Below are positions 8,650 to 16,062 of a stretch of 33,165 bases of DNA, piece by piece (the first letter of the stretch is position 1; every line of letters starts with the position of its first letter). This DNA comes from VGEM01 sp033764265 (GTDB lineage Bacteria; Pseudomonadota; Alphaproteobacteria; Rhodospirillales; Rhodospirillaceae). The notes beneath the pieces were generated by a model. That model made no database searches, was not told the DNA's origin, and saw only the letters and a program-made list of their open reading frames with translations. The stretch is taken from the NCBI GenBank assembly GCA_033764265.1, contig JANRJB010000023.1, forward strand, positions 1 to 33,165, read 5' to 3'. A program made the position numbers and the translations under genes.

Positions 8650-9170
8650 CGCCTTCGGCCGACGCCCTGTTGGGGGTCGAAAAATTATCGGCGTCGGACG
8701 TTGTCGCCGACTTTGACTGTGGCGCGCCACCGCTCAACGAATTCCTGCGCCGTTATGCGCTGGTTAACGCGGCCGCTGGCAGCGCCCAAACCTATGTGGT
8801 GCGGTCGAGCGGCGCGCGCGTCGTTGGATACTACAGTCTGGCTGTCGGCGCGGTGGAGCCGCAATCGGCGCCGGACAGGATTCGAAAAGGACTGCCGCGT
8901 CATCCCGTTCCGATCATGCTGCTGGCGCGACTGGCCGTTGATCGACGCGATCAGGGTCGTGGCGTGGGGCGCGCGCTGCTCAAAGACGCACTTGTGCGCA
9001 CCGCGGCAGCAGCCGATATTGCGGGAATACGCGCTGTTCTAGTCCATGCCAAAGACGAGGCCGCGCGCCGGTGGTACCTCGGGTTCGAATTTGAGCCGAG
9101 CCCGACAGATCCAATGCACCTGTTCCTGCTAATGAAAGACCTTCGCGCCGCGTTGGCGCGGAAGGAGTGA
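8646..9170 (+). CDS. tacT: GNAT-family toxin (TacT-like tRNA acetyltransferase)
   Basis: A 174-residue GNAT acetyltransferase. Characterised TacT toxins acetylate the amino group of aminoacyl-tRNAs and block translation. Family hallmarks are visible: FDCGAPPLNEFLR near the N-terminus, LARLAVDRRDQGRGVGRALL containing the acetyl-CoA phosphate loop (Gln103 to Gly108), and RRWYLGFEFEPSPTDPMHLF with the likely catalytic Tyr144. No key residue is missing, so the toxin looks intact. Translation starts at a GTG that shares four bases with the tacA stop. The TGA at 9168-9170 directly abuts the diguanylate cyclase stop codon on the opposite strand. Which tRNA species it attacks cannot be read from sequence. 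Confidence 0.92.
   Translation: MTPSADALLGVEKLSASDVVADFDCGAPPLNEFLRRYALVNAAAGSAQTYVVRSSGARVVGYYSLAVGAVEPQSAPDRIRKGLPRHPVPIMLLARLAVDRRDQGRGVGRALLKDALVRTAAAADIAGIRAVLVHAKDEAARRWYLGFEFEPSPTDPMHLFLLMKDLRAALARKE
9140..9165. terminator. Candidate hairpin terminator at the tacT/GGDEF convergence
   Basis: An inverted repeat spans 9140-9149 and 9155-9165: ten base pairs with one bulged G at 9160 and a GCGTT loop, at the very end of tacT. On the minus strand the stem is followed by TCTTTCATT, moderately U-rich, so it could end the diguanylate cyclase transcript inside tacT. On the plus strand there is no T tract. It also lies in coding sequence, so the structure may be incidental. Confidence 0.4.
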
Positions 9171-9905
9171 TCAGCGCGTCTTGATGCCGAACTTGGCCTT
9201 GCGTTCCTGCTTGATGCGATACATGGCCGCATCCGCGCTTTCCAGCAGTTCCCTGACCTCGGCCTTGGCGGCGTACATGTGCACGCCGCAGCTGGCCTTG
9301 ATCGGAATACTCTGGCCATTCCACGAGGCATAGGCGTTGTTGAGCTTGCGATCGAGTTCCTCGGCCCGGCGCACGCCGTTGCGCTTGTTGGAGCGCGGCA
9401 ACAGGATGGCGAATTCATCGCCGCCCAGCCGGCCGATGTAGTCCGACTCGCGCACATGAACCCGGAGCAGATTGGCCACCGTCACCAGAACTTCGTCGCC
9501 GGCGGCATGGCCGTAGGTGTCGTTGATCGGTTTGAACTCGTCGAGGTCGACGAAAATCAATACCCCGCCGACGCCGTGACGCTTGGCGATCGACAGTTCG
9601 TGCGCCAGGCTTTCTTCAAATCCGCGACGGTTGAACACGCGGGTCAGCGCGTCGGTGGTGGCCAGGTTCTCAAGCTCGGCGATCCGCCGGTCCTGGCGCT
9701 TCAGGTGCGCGGTGACTTCTTCGACCAGATTGTGCGCGAGTGCGGCGATCTGCCGGATTGAGGCCGCCGTGTCGGACTCACGGTTGGGCTGCACCTGCTC
9801 GGTGAAGCGGACCAGTTGAGTCAGTTTGGTGACAATGGGGGCACTGTCGCCGCCCGACTTGGGCTCAAGCGACTCGTTCTGCGCGCGCTCGGGCTGAGCC
9901 ACCAT
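9171..9905 (-). CDS. GGDEF diguanylate cyclase, soluble
   Basis: Makes cyclic di-GMP from two GTP. The 244-residue protein has an N-terminal helical stretch (about residues 25-80, possibly a short dimerising coiled coil) and then a complete GGDEF domain: TTDALTRVFNRRGFEESL, FVDLDEFKPINDTYGHAAGD and the active site RLGGDEFAILLP (GGDEF at 161-165). An RESD motif at 152-155, five residues before GGDEF, matches the RxxD product-inhibition site, so feedback control is expected. I see no PAS, GAF, receiver or membrane segment; the input signal is unknown. The ATG at 9905 is preferred over a TTG one codon upstream because AGGAGA lies about 7 bases before it. Its TGA directly abuts the tacT stop. Confidence 0.93.
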   Translation of the reverse strand: MVAQPERAQNESLEPKSGGDSAPIVTKLTQLVRFTEQVQPNRESDTAASIRQIAALAHNLVEEVTAHLKRQDRRIAELENLATTDALTRVFNRRGFEESLAHELSIAKRHGVGGVLIFVDLDEFKPINDTYGHAAGDEVLVTVANLLRVHVRESDYIGRLGGDEFAILLPRSNKRNGVRRAEELDRKLNNAYASWNGQSIPIKASCGVHMYAAKAEVRELLESADAAMYRIKQERKAKFGIKTR

Positions 9906-10057
9906 CAACGCGTCTCCTGTCTCGCCGGCCCGCGTGCATCATTCGGCACGCGCAACCGGTGGTGAAAACCACCACCGACGCCAGCGACATCCCCCAAAAG
10001 TTCGCGCAGTCTGACCAGCACGCCTGTCAAGGGCAACATAAAATCTAATCTTTTCAA

Positions 10058-10087
10058 TTGTTAAGGTGCATGGTTCTGGCGTAGAAT
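10058..10087 (+). promoter_or_regulatory. Candidate promoter for the EipB-like pair
   Basis: TTGTTA (10058-10063) and TAGAAT (10082-10087) are spaced by 18 bases within a conspicuously AT-richer patch of the 236-base gap between the divergent diguanylate cyclase and the first EipB-like gene. Orientation and distance suit the latter. Apart from this patch and a weak GGTGGT/ACCACC inverted repeat near 9957-9977, I see nothing else in the gap. Confidence 0.45.
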
Positions 10088-10141
10088 GCAGGCTAACCCC
10101 AACGAATATATCAACTATTAGGTGTCTATTTCGACATCGCG

Positions 10142-11146
10142 ATGGGGCCCAATCGGCGACCAAGCGGCAGTCCCGCGACGATGGATTATCGTTTTCACCG
10201 AAAACCAAACCGATACCGCGATTCGCTCCACTGGCGTTTTGGTCGCGTGCTGGCCATGGCCCTGGGGGTGTTGGCGTGGGCTGTTGCTGCACGCCTAATC
10301 CTGGCCGGCGAGGCGGTGTCGGCTGGCGCCCCGCCCGGCCCGATCGGCGCAATCTCAGGTTCTGGGGCCGGCTTAGCCGGCGGGGACGGCATCGCACTCC
10401 GGTCGCACGAAGCAATTTACCGCATGAGCCTGGTGCGGGCCCAACAGCAGGACGGGTTGCGCGGGGCGAGTGGCCGGCTGCGGTATGTTCTGGTCGACCG
10501 CTGCGATGGTTACACCGTGGAGACCGAATTGAACGCCCAATTCAGTTTTTCCAATGGCCTGAACACGGTCGTGCGGCAGGCCTATGCCGGTTGGGAGTCG
10601 AAGGACGGGCGAACCGCGTCGTTCCGCATGCAATCGGTGGAGAATGGCACCGTGTCCGAAAGTTATCGGGGTGCGGTGACCTTGGCCGCCGATGGCGCGG
10701 GCCACGCACGCTACGAAGGCGATGCACCGGCCAATTTTGAACTTCCGGCGGGCACGCTCATTTCGACCGCTCAGATCAAGGCGCTGATCGCATTGGCCGC
10801 GCAGGGGCCGCAGTTCTTCTCGCAAGTGGTGATGGACGGGGCGTTCACCGACGGACCACACCGAGTCACCGGCGTGATCGCGCCGGCCGATACGCGTACG
10901 TCGGTGCGCGGCGAGGCGGCCCAGGCGATCGTCGGCGAAGATGGGTCGCTCGACCTGTCGCGGCCGGCGTGGCCGATCTCGCTGGCGTATTTCCCCTTGA
11001 ACGATCCGTCGGAAACTCCATCCTACGAGATGACCCTTCACCTCCGGAGCGATGGCGTCGTGACCGGGCTGACGCAGGATTTCGGGGCTTACACGCTCGG
11101 TTTCCGGCCGGTCGGGCTGACCGCGATCGAGGACCTGGGATGTTGA
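10142..11146 (+). CDS. EipB-like envelope protein (DUF1849), first copy
   Basis: Predicted periplasmic protein of up to 334 residues in the DUF1849/EipB family, beta-spiral proteins needed for cell-envelope integrity in Brucella. Family-like features are SHEAIYRMSLVRA (88-100), the RCDGYTVET segment with Cys121, WESKDGRTASFR, and a C-terminus ending ...DLGC with Cys334. These are the only two cysteines, matching the EipB disulfide arrangement. A hydrophobic segment at about residues 36-56, after a basic n-region, is a signal peptide or anchor; a Gly/Pro/Ala-rich linker follows. The start is uncertain: ATG 10142 or ATG 10181, neither with a clear ribosome site, and codons before about 10220 lack the strong G/C third-position bias. 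It overlaps the second copy by 7 bases. Confidence 0.82.
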   Translation: MGPNRRPSGSPATMDYRFHRKPNRYRDSLHWRFGRVLAMALGVLAWAVAARLILAGEAVSAGAPPGPIGAISGSGAGLAGGDGIALRSHEAIYRMSLVRAQQQDGLRGASGRLRYVLVDRCDGYTVETELNAQFSFSNGLNTVVRQAYAGWESKDGRTASFRMQSVENGTVSESYRGAVTLAADGAGHARYEGDAPANFELPAGTLISTAQIKALIALAAQGPQFFSQVVMDGAFTDGPHRVTGVIAPADTRTSVRGEAAQAIVGEDGSLDLSRPAWPISLAYFPLNDPSETPSYEMTLHLRSDGVVTGLTQDFGAYTLGFRPVGLTAIEDLGC

Positions 11147-11964
11147 AGCGCGCTGCAATTCTTTTCGTTCTCGCCGGCGCGGCGCCCGCATCCGCGCTGC
11201 CGTCGTACGACGCGACCTATTCCATCCGGCTCTTGGAGGCGAGCGCGCAGCGGGGGCCTCGCGCGGCGGTTGGGACGCTCGAATTCAAGTTCCGCGAGAC
11301 CTGCGATGGCTGGGAAACCGTCTCGAACGTGCGCATGACGCTGGCCTTTCGCGACGGAACCGCACTCGACAACGAGCGTAACTTCACCTCGTGGGAGGCC
11401 AAGGACGGCAGCGCTTACAATTTCGCCGTGCGTACCTTGAAGGGCGGCATTCCGGTCGAGGCATTCAAGGGCAACGCCGTGATCACGTCCCGATCGGGCA
11501 CGGTGGCCTACGAACTGCCGGGCGATGCCGGCGGCAAGAAGCCGCGTAAATTGAACGTGCGGCTGCCACGCGGCACGCTGTTGCCGGTCGCGTACCTGAA
11601 CGCCTTGCTCGACCATGCCCGGCGCGGAGAGTCGATGTTCCAGTCGGTGGTGTTCAGCGGTGCGTCATCCTACGGCCCGCGCACCTTGTCGGCGGCCATC
11701 GGTCCGCGCGTCGATGTGTCGTCGATTGGGCCCAATGGGTCCACCGCGCCGGCGATCAATTCGCGCCTGCTCGACGGACCGGCCTACGACCTCAGCCTCG
11801 CGTTCTACAACCTGATCGAACGGCGCGAAACGCCAAACTTCGAAGTTTTCCAGCGCTATCTCGCCAACGGGATCGCCCGCTCATTCGAACAGGAATTCGA
11901 CGACTTCCGTATCGGCGCCGACCTGCAGCGGCTGACCGAACTGCCGGCGCCATCCTGCGGCTGA
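11140..11964 (+). CDS. EipB-like envelope protein (DUF1849), second copy
   Basis: This 274-residue protein has a clear Sec signal peptide (basic MLKR, hydrophobic core, predicted cleavage after Ala19 in PASA). The mature part follows the same plan as its upstream neighbour: LPSYDATYSIRLLEA, a beta-rich domain with RETCDGWETVSN (Cys55) and WEAKDGSAYNF, a middle segment LPRGTLLPVAYLNALLDHAR that aligns with LPAGTLISTAQIKALIALAA of copy one, and a C-terminus ...PAPSCG with Cys273. Only these two cysteines exist, suggesting one structural disulfide closing the barrel. ATGTTGA overlaps the previous stop by seven bases, so the two are translationally coupled. The copies are clearly diverged, so the duplication is old or they have different partners. 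It is convergent with the ROK kinase, 4 bases away. Confidence 0.85.
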   Translation: MLKRAAILFVLAGAAPASALPSYDATYSIRLLEASAQRGPRAAVGTLEFKFRETCDGWETVSNVRMTLAFRDGTALDNERNFTSWEAKDGSAYNFAVRTLKGGIPVEAFKGNAVITSRSGTVAYELPGDAGGKKPRKLNVRLPRGTLLPVAYLNALLDHARRGESMFQSVVFSGASSYGPRTLSAAIGPRVDVSSIGPNGSTAPAINSRLLDGPAYDLSLAFYNLIERRETPNFEVFQRYLANGIARSFEQEFDDFRIGADLQRLTELPAPSCG

Positions 11965-11968
11965 CGGT

Positions 11969-12925
11969 TCACGGCCACAACCACGCCGCGCCGCGCACGC
12001 CGCTCGAATCGCCGTGCCTGGGCGCGACCACACGCGTCACCACCGTGTCCGAGAACACGTAGCGCGGCAGCAGCGCGGGGACATCGCGATACAACCGGTC
12101 AATTTTCGACAGGCCGCCCCCCAGGACCACCATGTGCGGATCGACGATATTGATGACCGTGGCCAGGCTGCGCGCCAGGCGGTCGCAATACAGGTCCATC
12201 GCCGTGCGCGCTGCGGGTTCGCCGGCCTCGTCGCGCGTGGCGATCTCGGCCGCGGTCGCCGGCTGCCCCGTCGCCGCCGCGTACTGACGTTCGAGCCCGG
12301 GGCCCGATAAAAACGTTTCGATGCAGCCATCCTTGCCGCAGTAGCAGCGCGCACCGGGCACCTCGTTGTGCGTCGCGTCCGCGGTTCCGCGCGGCCAGGG
12401 CAGGGGGTTGTGACCCCACTCGCCGCTGATGGCGTTGGGCCCTTTAACCAACCGGCCCGCGACCACCAAGCCGCCGCCGGTGCCGGTCCCGAGGATCACG
12501 CCGAACACGATCTCCGCGCCCGCGGCGGCGCCGTCGCTGGCCTCCGATAGGGCGAAGCAATCGGCGTCGTTGCCCAGGCGCACCGGCCGGCCCAGCGCCG
12601 TAGTCAAGTCGCGGTCGAGCGCGTGGCCGATCAACACGACAGTGTTGGCGTTCTTGATGAGGCCCGTCGCCGGGGAAATCGTGCCGGGAATGCCGACACC
12701 AACCGGCGTCGCCAGTCCGGCGATGCCGGCATCGGCTTCGCACGTTGCCACCAGGTCAGCGATGGCCGCGACGATGGCGCCGTAACTCTCGCGCGGCGTG
12801 GCCACGCGCCGACGCGCCCGTACCTCGCCGCTGCGGTCGAGTACGATGGCCTCGATCTTGGTTCCGCCCAGATCGACGCCGATGCGCGCGGTGAGCGGTT
12901 GAGAACGGTTCGGCGTTTCGCTCAT
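11969..12925 (-). CDS. ROK-family sugar kinase (fructokinase-like)
   Basis: ATP-dependent hexose kinase of 318 residues, a typical single-domain ROK length with no N-terminal DNA-binding extension, so an enzyme rather than a ROK repressor. Visible features are the phosphate loop IGVDLGGTKIEAIVLD (about 15-30), catalytic Asp120 in RLGNDADCF, the second loop GVILGTGTGGGLV, and the zinc site formed by His172 (GEWGHNPL) and CYCGKDGCIE (Cys194, Cys196, Cys201). The sequence style is closest to Mak-type fructokinase, but N-acetylhexosamine kinases share these motifs, so the substrate is not assigned. ATG at 12925. It is divergent from the metallo-hydrolase gene across 98 bases that contain a small palindrome. 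Confidence 0.9.
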   Translation of the reverse strand: MSETPNRSQPLTARIGVDLGGTKIEAIVLDRSGEVRARRRVATPRESYGAIVAAIADLVATCEADAGIAGLATPVGVGIPGTISPATGLIKNANTVVLIGHALDRDLTTALGRPVRLGNDADCFALSEASDGAAAGAEIVFGVILGTGTGGGLVVAGRLVKGPNAISGEWGHNPLPWPRGTADATHNEVPGARCYCGKDGCIETFLSGPGLERQYAAATGQPATAAEIATRDEAGEPAARTAMDLYCDRLARSLATVINIVDPHMVVLGGGLSKIDRLYRDVPALLPRYVFSDTVVTRVVAPRHGDSSGVRGAAWLWP

Positions 12926-12986
12926 GGGTCAGGTGAGTGCGGCGGCGGGCCAGTAGCCTGGATGACGGCCCTAGGTTAGCATGGCC

Positions 12987-12999
12987 ATAACGCCGTTAT
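12987..12999. promoter_or_regulatory. 13-base palindrome in divergent promoter region
   Basis: ATAACG-C-CGTTAT is a perfect inverted repeat with a one-base centre, in the 98-base gap between the ROK kinase and the metallo-hydrolase. It starts 37 bases before the latter's ATG, where a repressor could act. No matching regulator gene is visible nearby; function is a guess. Confidence 0.35.
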
Positions 13000-13023
13000 C
13001 GCGACAGCCGTATGTGAAATTGA

Positions 13024-13890
13024 ATGCCCGTATCTCCCGACGTGACAGGTTTTTTCGATCCCGTGACCAGCACCGTTACCTATCTGGTGGCCGACCTTGT
13101 CAGCCGCGATGCCGCGATCATCGATTCAGTTTTGGATTACGAAGCAAGCTCGGGGCGGACCTCGACCCAGTCGGCTGATGCGTTGTTGGCTGAGGTCGCC
13201 GCGCGCGGTCTCAAGGTCGCGTGGATTCTCGAAACCCACGCCCACGCCGACCACCTGACTGCCGCACCGTACCTGAAAGCGAAACTGGGCGCGCCGGTTG
13301 GCATTGGCGCCAACATCATCGCCGTGCAGCGGCATTTCGGCGACGTGTTCAACATTGCCGCGACGCTTGCGCCCGGCGGCCGCGATTTCGACCGCCTGTT
13401 CGCCGCCGACGAAGCGCTGTCCATCGGCGGCATTTCCGGGCGGGTCATGGCAACCCCCGGCCACACGCCGGCTTGCGTCAGCTACTTGTTCGGCAACGCG
13501 GCGTTCGTCGGCGACACGCTGTTCATGCCGGACTACGGCACAGCCCGCTGCGACTTCCCCGGCGGCGACGCCGCCACGCTGTACCGGTCGATTCGCCGCA
13601 TCCTCGCGCTTGACCCCGCCACACGCGTGTTTGTCGGTCACGATTACGCCCCCGGCGGGCGGGCGCACGCCTGGGAAACCACGGTCCGTGCCCAGAACGA
13701 GGCCAACGTCCATGTTCGCCAGGGAATCTCCGAGGCCGAGTTCGTCACCATGCGCACCGCGCGCGACGCCACCTTGGGGCTTCCTGCTTTGATTCTGCCT
13801 TCGGTCCAGGTCAATATTCGTGCCGGACAGCTGCCGCCAGCCGAAAGCAACGGCGTCGCCTATCTGAAGATTCCCCTGAACGCCATGTAG
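13024..13890 (+). CDS. MBL-fold hydrolase, Blh/ETHE1-like (putative persulfide dioxygenase)
   Basis: This 288-residue metallo-beta-lactamase-fold protein contains the metal motif THAHADHL (His72, His74, Asp76, His77), His147 in TPGHTPACV, Asp164 in VGDTLFMPD and His206 in FVGHDY. The strings MPDYGTARCDFPGGDAATLY and VGHDYAPGGR are characteristic of the Blh/ETHE1 persulfide-dioxygenase branch, in which iron bound by two His and one Asp oxidises glutathione persulfide to sulfite, rather than of glyoxalase II. There is no fused rhodanese domain and no adjacent BigR-type regulator, unlike many blh loci. ATG 13024 has no strong ribosome-binding site. The downstream HDAC-like gene starts 17 bases after the stop, so they may share a transcript. 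Fold certain, exact reaction likely but untested. Confidence 0.88.
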   Translation: MPVSPDVTGFFDPVTSTVTYLVADLVSRDAAIIDSVLDYEASSGRTSTQSADALLAEVAARGLKVAWILETHAHADHLTAAPYLKAKLGAPVGIGANIIAVQRHFGDVFNIAATLAPGGRDFDRLFAADEALSIGGISGRVMATPGHTPACVSYLFGNAAFVGDTLFMPDYGTARCDFPGGDAATLYRSIRRILALDPATRVFVGHDYAPGGRAHAWETTVRAQNEANVHVRQGISEAEFVTMRTARDATLGLPALILPSVQVNIRAGQLPPAESNGVAYLKIPLNAM

Positions 13891-13907
13891 GGCGCGTGCG
13901 CGCGGCC

Positions 13908-14837
13908 ATGACCACGCTTTTCATCAGTCACGACAGCTTCCTGGCCCACGACACCGGCCCGCATCATCCGGAGCGGCCGGATCGACTGCGCAGCGTGCTG
14001 AAGGCACTCGACCAGGCGTCGATGAGCGGTCTGGTGCGCGAGGATGCGCCGGCGGCCACGGTCGAGCAGATGGCGCTCGCCCACCCGCGCGCGTTTGTCG
14101 AGCGCGTCATGGCTGCAATGCCAACCCAAGGTTTGCGCAATCTCGATCCCGACACGGTGGTTTCGCCGGGCTCGGCCGACGCGGTACGCCGCGCCGCCGG
14201 CGCGGTTGTGCGCGGAGTCGACGCGGTGATGGACGGCGCGGCCGACAACGTGTTTTGCGCGGTGCGACCGCCCGGCCACCACGCCGAGGCCGACCGCGCC
14301 ATGGGCTTCTGCATCGTCAATAACGCGGCGATCGGTGCGCTGCACGCCCGCGCCGCCCACGGCTTGCGGCGGGTGGCGGTGATCGACTTCGATGTTCATC
14401 ACGGCAACGGCACGCAAGACATTTTCTGGGACGACCCGGATGCGTTCTATGCCTCGACCCACCAGTATCCGTATTACCCCGGCACGGGCGCGGCCACCGA
14501 GACCGGCGCGCACAACAACATCGTCAATGTGCCGCTGGCCGCTGGCAGCGGCAGTGACCTGTTTCGCGCCGGCTTGACCGATCGCATCTTGCCCGCGCTC
14601 ACGGCCTTCAAGCCCGATTTCGTGATTATCTCTGCCGGCTTCGACGCCCATCGTCGCGATCCGCTAGCGGACCTTGCGCTGCGCGAGGATGATTTTGCCT
14701 GGGCCACAGCGCAGCTGATGGACGTGGCGCGTCAAACCTGCCAGGGCCGTGTGGTCTCGGCGCTCGAGGGCGGCTATGACCTGGGCGCGCTGGCCGAGAG
14801 CGTGGTGGCTCATGTCCAGACACTGAAAGATCATTAG
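13908..14837 (+). CDS. Histone-deacetylase-like amidohydrolase
   Basis: Zinc-dependent deacetylase of the HDAC/acetoin-utilisation/acetylpolyamine amidohydrolase superfamily, 309 residues. Visible motifs are HHPERPDRL near the N-terminus, RPPGHHAE with catalytic His124-His125, IDFDVHHGNGTQ with zinc ligands Asp162 and His164, SAGFDAHRRDP with zinc ligand Asp246, and EGGYD near the C-terminus. Bacterial members act on acetylated small amines or acetyl-lysine; the substrate is unknown here. The ATG at 13908 is chosen because homology begins there; a GTG four codons upstream is less convincing. Its stop lies 10 bases before the favoured xseB start. An HDAC-like gene in front of xseB is common in alphaproteobacterial genomes, though the functional reason is not established. 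Confidence 0.93.
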   Translation: MTTLFISHDSFLAHDTGPHHPERPDRLRSVLKALDQASMSGLVREDAPAATVEQMALAHPRAFVERVMAAMPTQGLRNLDPDTVVSPGSADAVRRAAGAVVRGVDAVMDGAADNVFCAVRPPGHHAEADRAMGFCIVNNAAIGALHARAAHGLRRVAVIDFDVHHGNGTQDIFWDDPDAFYASTHQYPYYPGTGAATETGAHNNIVNVPLAAGSGSDLFRAGLTDRILPALTAFKPDFVIISAGFDAHRRDPLADLALREDDFAWATAQLMDVARQTCQGRVVSALEGGYDLGALAESVVAHVQTLKDH

Positions 14838-14847
14838 GATGTCGCCC

Positions 14848-15099
14848 ATGGCCAAGGCCCCGACCGCAGCCGACACCGCCGACCTCGCGCAGCTCAGTTT
14901 CGAAGACGCGATGCGCGAGCTGGAGGACATCGTCCGCAAGCTGGAGAGCGGACAAGTGAAGTTGGATCAGGCGGTCGCGGCCTACGAGCGCGGCGCGGCC
15001 CTGCGCAAACATTGCGAGGCCAAGCTGGCCGACGCCAAGATGAAGGTCGAGAAAATCACTGGCGGCGGCAAAGGCCTCGCGCCGGTCGACTCCCAATAG
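14848..15099 (+). CDS. xseB: Exodeoxyribonuclease VII small subunit
   Basis: Small subunit of exonuclease VII, which together with several copies per XseA degrades single-stranded DNA to oligonucleotides. The 83-residue product has the family core LSFEDAMRELEDIVRKLE, then QVKLDQAVAAYERGAALRKHCEAKLADAKMKVEKI, forming two long helices, with a short flexible tail. E. coli XseB is 80 residues. Two in-frame ATGs exist, 14839 and 14848. The second is preferred because an AGGA element at the preceding stop codon is spaced about 8 bases from it, whereas the first has no room for one. The XseA partner is not in the window. ispA follows after 18 bases. Confidence 0.95.
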   Translation: MAKAPTAADTADLAQLSFEDAMRELEDIVRKLESGQVKLDQAVAAYERGAALRKHCEAKLADAKMKVEKITGGGKGLAPVDSQ

Positions 15100-15117
15100 C
15101 ATGCGTTGCGCGCCGGC

Positions 15118-16008
15118 ATGACCGCCGACCCGTTCTCCCACGCGCTCGCTGCCGTTGCCGCCGACGTGAATGCTGAACTCGACCGGTTGATTCCGACCGT
15201 GTCCGGACCCGAAGCGCGCGTGGTTGAGGCCATGCGCTACGCGGTGCTCGATGGCGGCAAGCGGTTTCGCGCGTTTCTGGTGTGCGCCGGTGGCGAGGCG
15301 CTCGGGGTTGATCGCCGTTATGCCCTCAGGGTCGCCGCGGCGCTGGAGATGGTGCACGGCTATTCGCTGGTGCACGACGATCTTCCGGCGATGGACGACG
15401 ACGACTTGCGCCGCGGTCGCGCCACGGTCCACCGGCAGTTCGACGAGGCCACCGCCATCCTGTGCGGTGACGCCCTGCAGACTCTGGCGTTCGAGGTGCT
15501 GGTCGACCCGGCCACCCACCCCGACGCCCAAGTCCGCACACGGCTGGTGTCGGCGCTGGCCCGCGCGGCCGGGGCCGCCGGCATGGTCGGCGGCCAGATG
15601 ATCGATCTCCAGGCCGCCAGTATGGACATAGACGCCGCAGGTCTTGAACGGCTCCAGGCGTTGAAAACGGGTGCGCTGATCGCCTGTGCGGCCGCAGCCG
15701 GGGCGATTCTGGCGGGCGACCGCGCCGCAGAGGCTGATCTGGCGGCCTACGGCGGGCATTTGGGGCTGGCCTTCCAGGTCAATGATGACGTCCTGGATGT
15801 GGAAGGCAGCGCCGCCGCCATCGGCAAGGCCACCCAGAAAGACGCCGCTGCCGGCAAGGCCACGTTTGTCTCGCGACTCGGTTTGGACGGGGCGAAAAAC
15901 TATGCCAAACTGTTGGTTTCCCGGGCCAAAAGTCGTCTCGACAGGCTCGGGCCGAAAGCCGACCTGCTGCGCGCCGCGGCCGACTTCGCCGTCTCCCGGC
16001 GCACGTGA
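15118..16008 (+). CDS. ispA: Farnesyl/geranyl diphosphate synthase
   Basis: Trans-prenyltransferase of 296 residues that condenses isopentenyl diphosphate with allylic diphosphates, most likely making farnesyl diphosphate for undecaprenyl, quinone and hopanoid synthesis. The first aspartate-rich motif is HDDLPAMDDDD (from Asp87-Asp88), with the two-residue insertion typical of bacterial FPP synthases, followed by RRGRATVH. The second is FQVNDDVLDVEG (Asp223, Asp224, Asp227). GGKRFRAFL marks the diphosphate-binding Lys/Arg region, and the GGQMIDLQ stretch is also typical. Length matches E. coli IspA (299). ATG 15118 is chosen; a TTG further upstream adds only four residues. It sits in an xseB-ispA-dxs-tlyA run, so prenyl chain synthesis is linked with its rate-limiting precursor enzyme. 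Confidence 0.95.
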   Translation: MTADPFSHALAAVAADVNAELDRLIPTVSGPEARVVEAMRYAVLDGGKRFRAFLVCAGGEALGVDRRYALRVAAALEMVHGYSLVHDDLPAMDDDDLRRGRATVHRQFDEATAILCGDALQTLAFEVLVDPATHPDAQVRTRLVSALARAAGAAGMVGGQMIDLQAASMDIDAAGLERLQALKTGALIACAAAAGAILAGDRAAEADLAAYGGHLGLAFQVNDDVLDVEGSAAAIGKATQKDAAAGKATFVSRLGLDGAKNYAKLLVSRAKSRLDRLGPKADLLRAAADFAVSRRT

Positions 16009-16062
16009 CCAGACAGCAGGCCAAAACAAGAGCTCCCGTTGGGTGTGGTGTAGGATTCTTTC

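Noticed and set aside
8374..9170. Reading the tacAT region as part of a larger mobile element
   Set aside because: No integrase, flanking repeats, tRNA gene or clear change of composition was found around it; it looks like a stand-alone module.
9957..9977. Inverted repeat CGGTGGT...ACCACCG between the diguanylate cyclase and EipB-like genes
   Set aside because: Short, embedded in GGT/ACC repeats so that several registers are possible, and no T tract; more likely chance than an operator or terminator.
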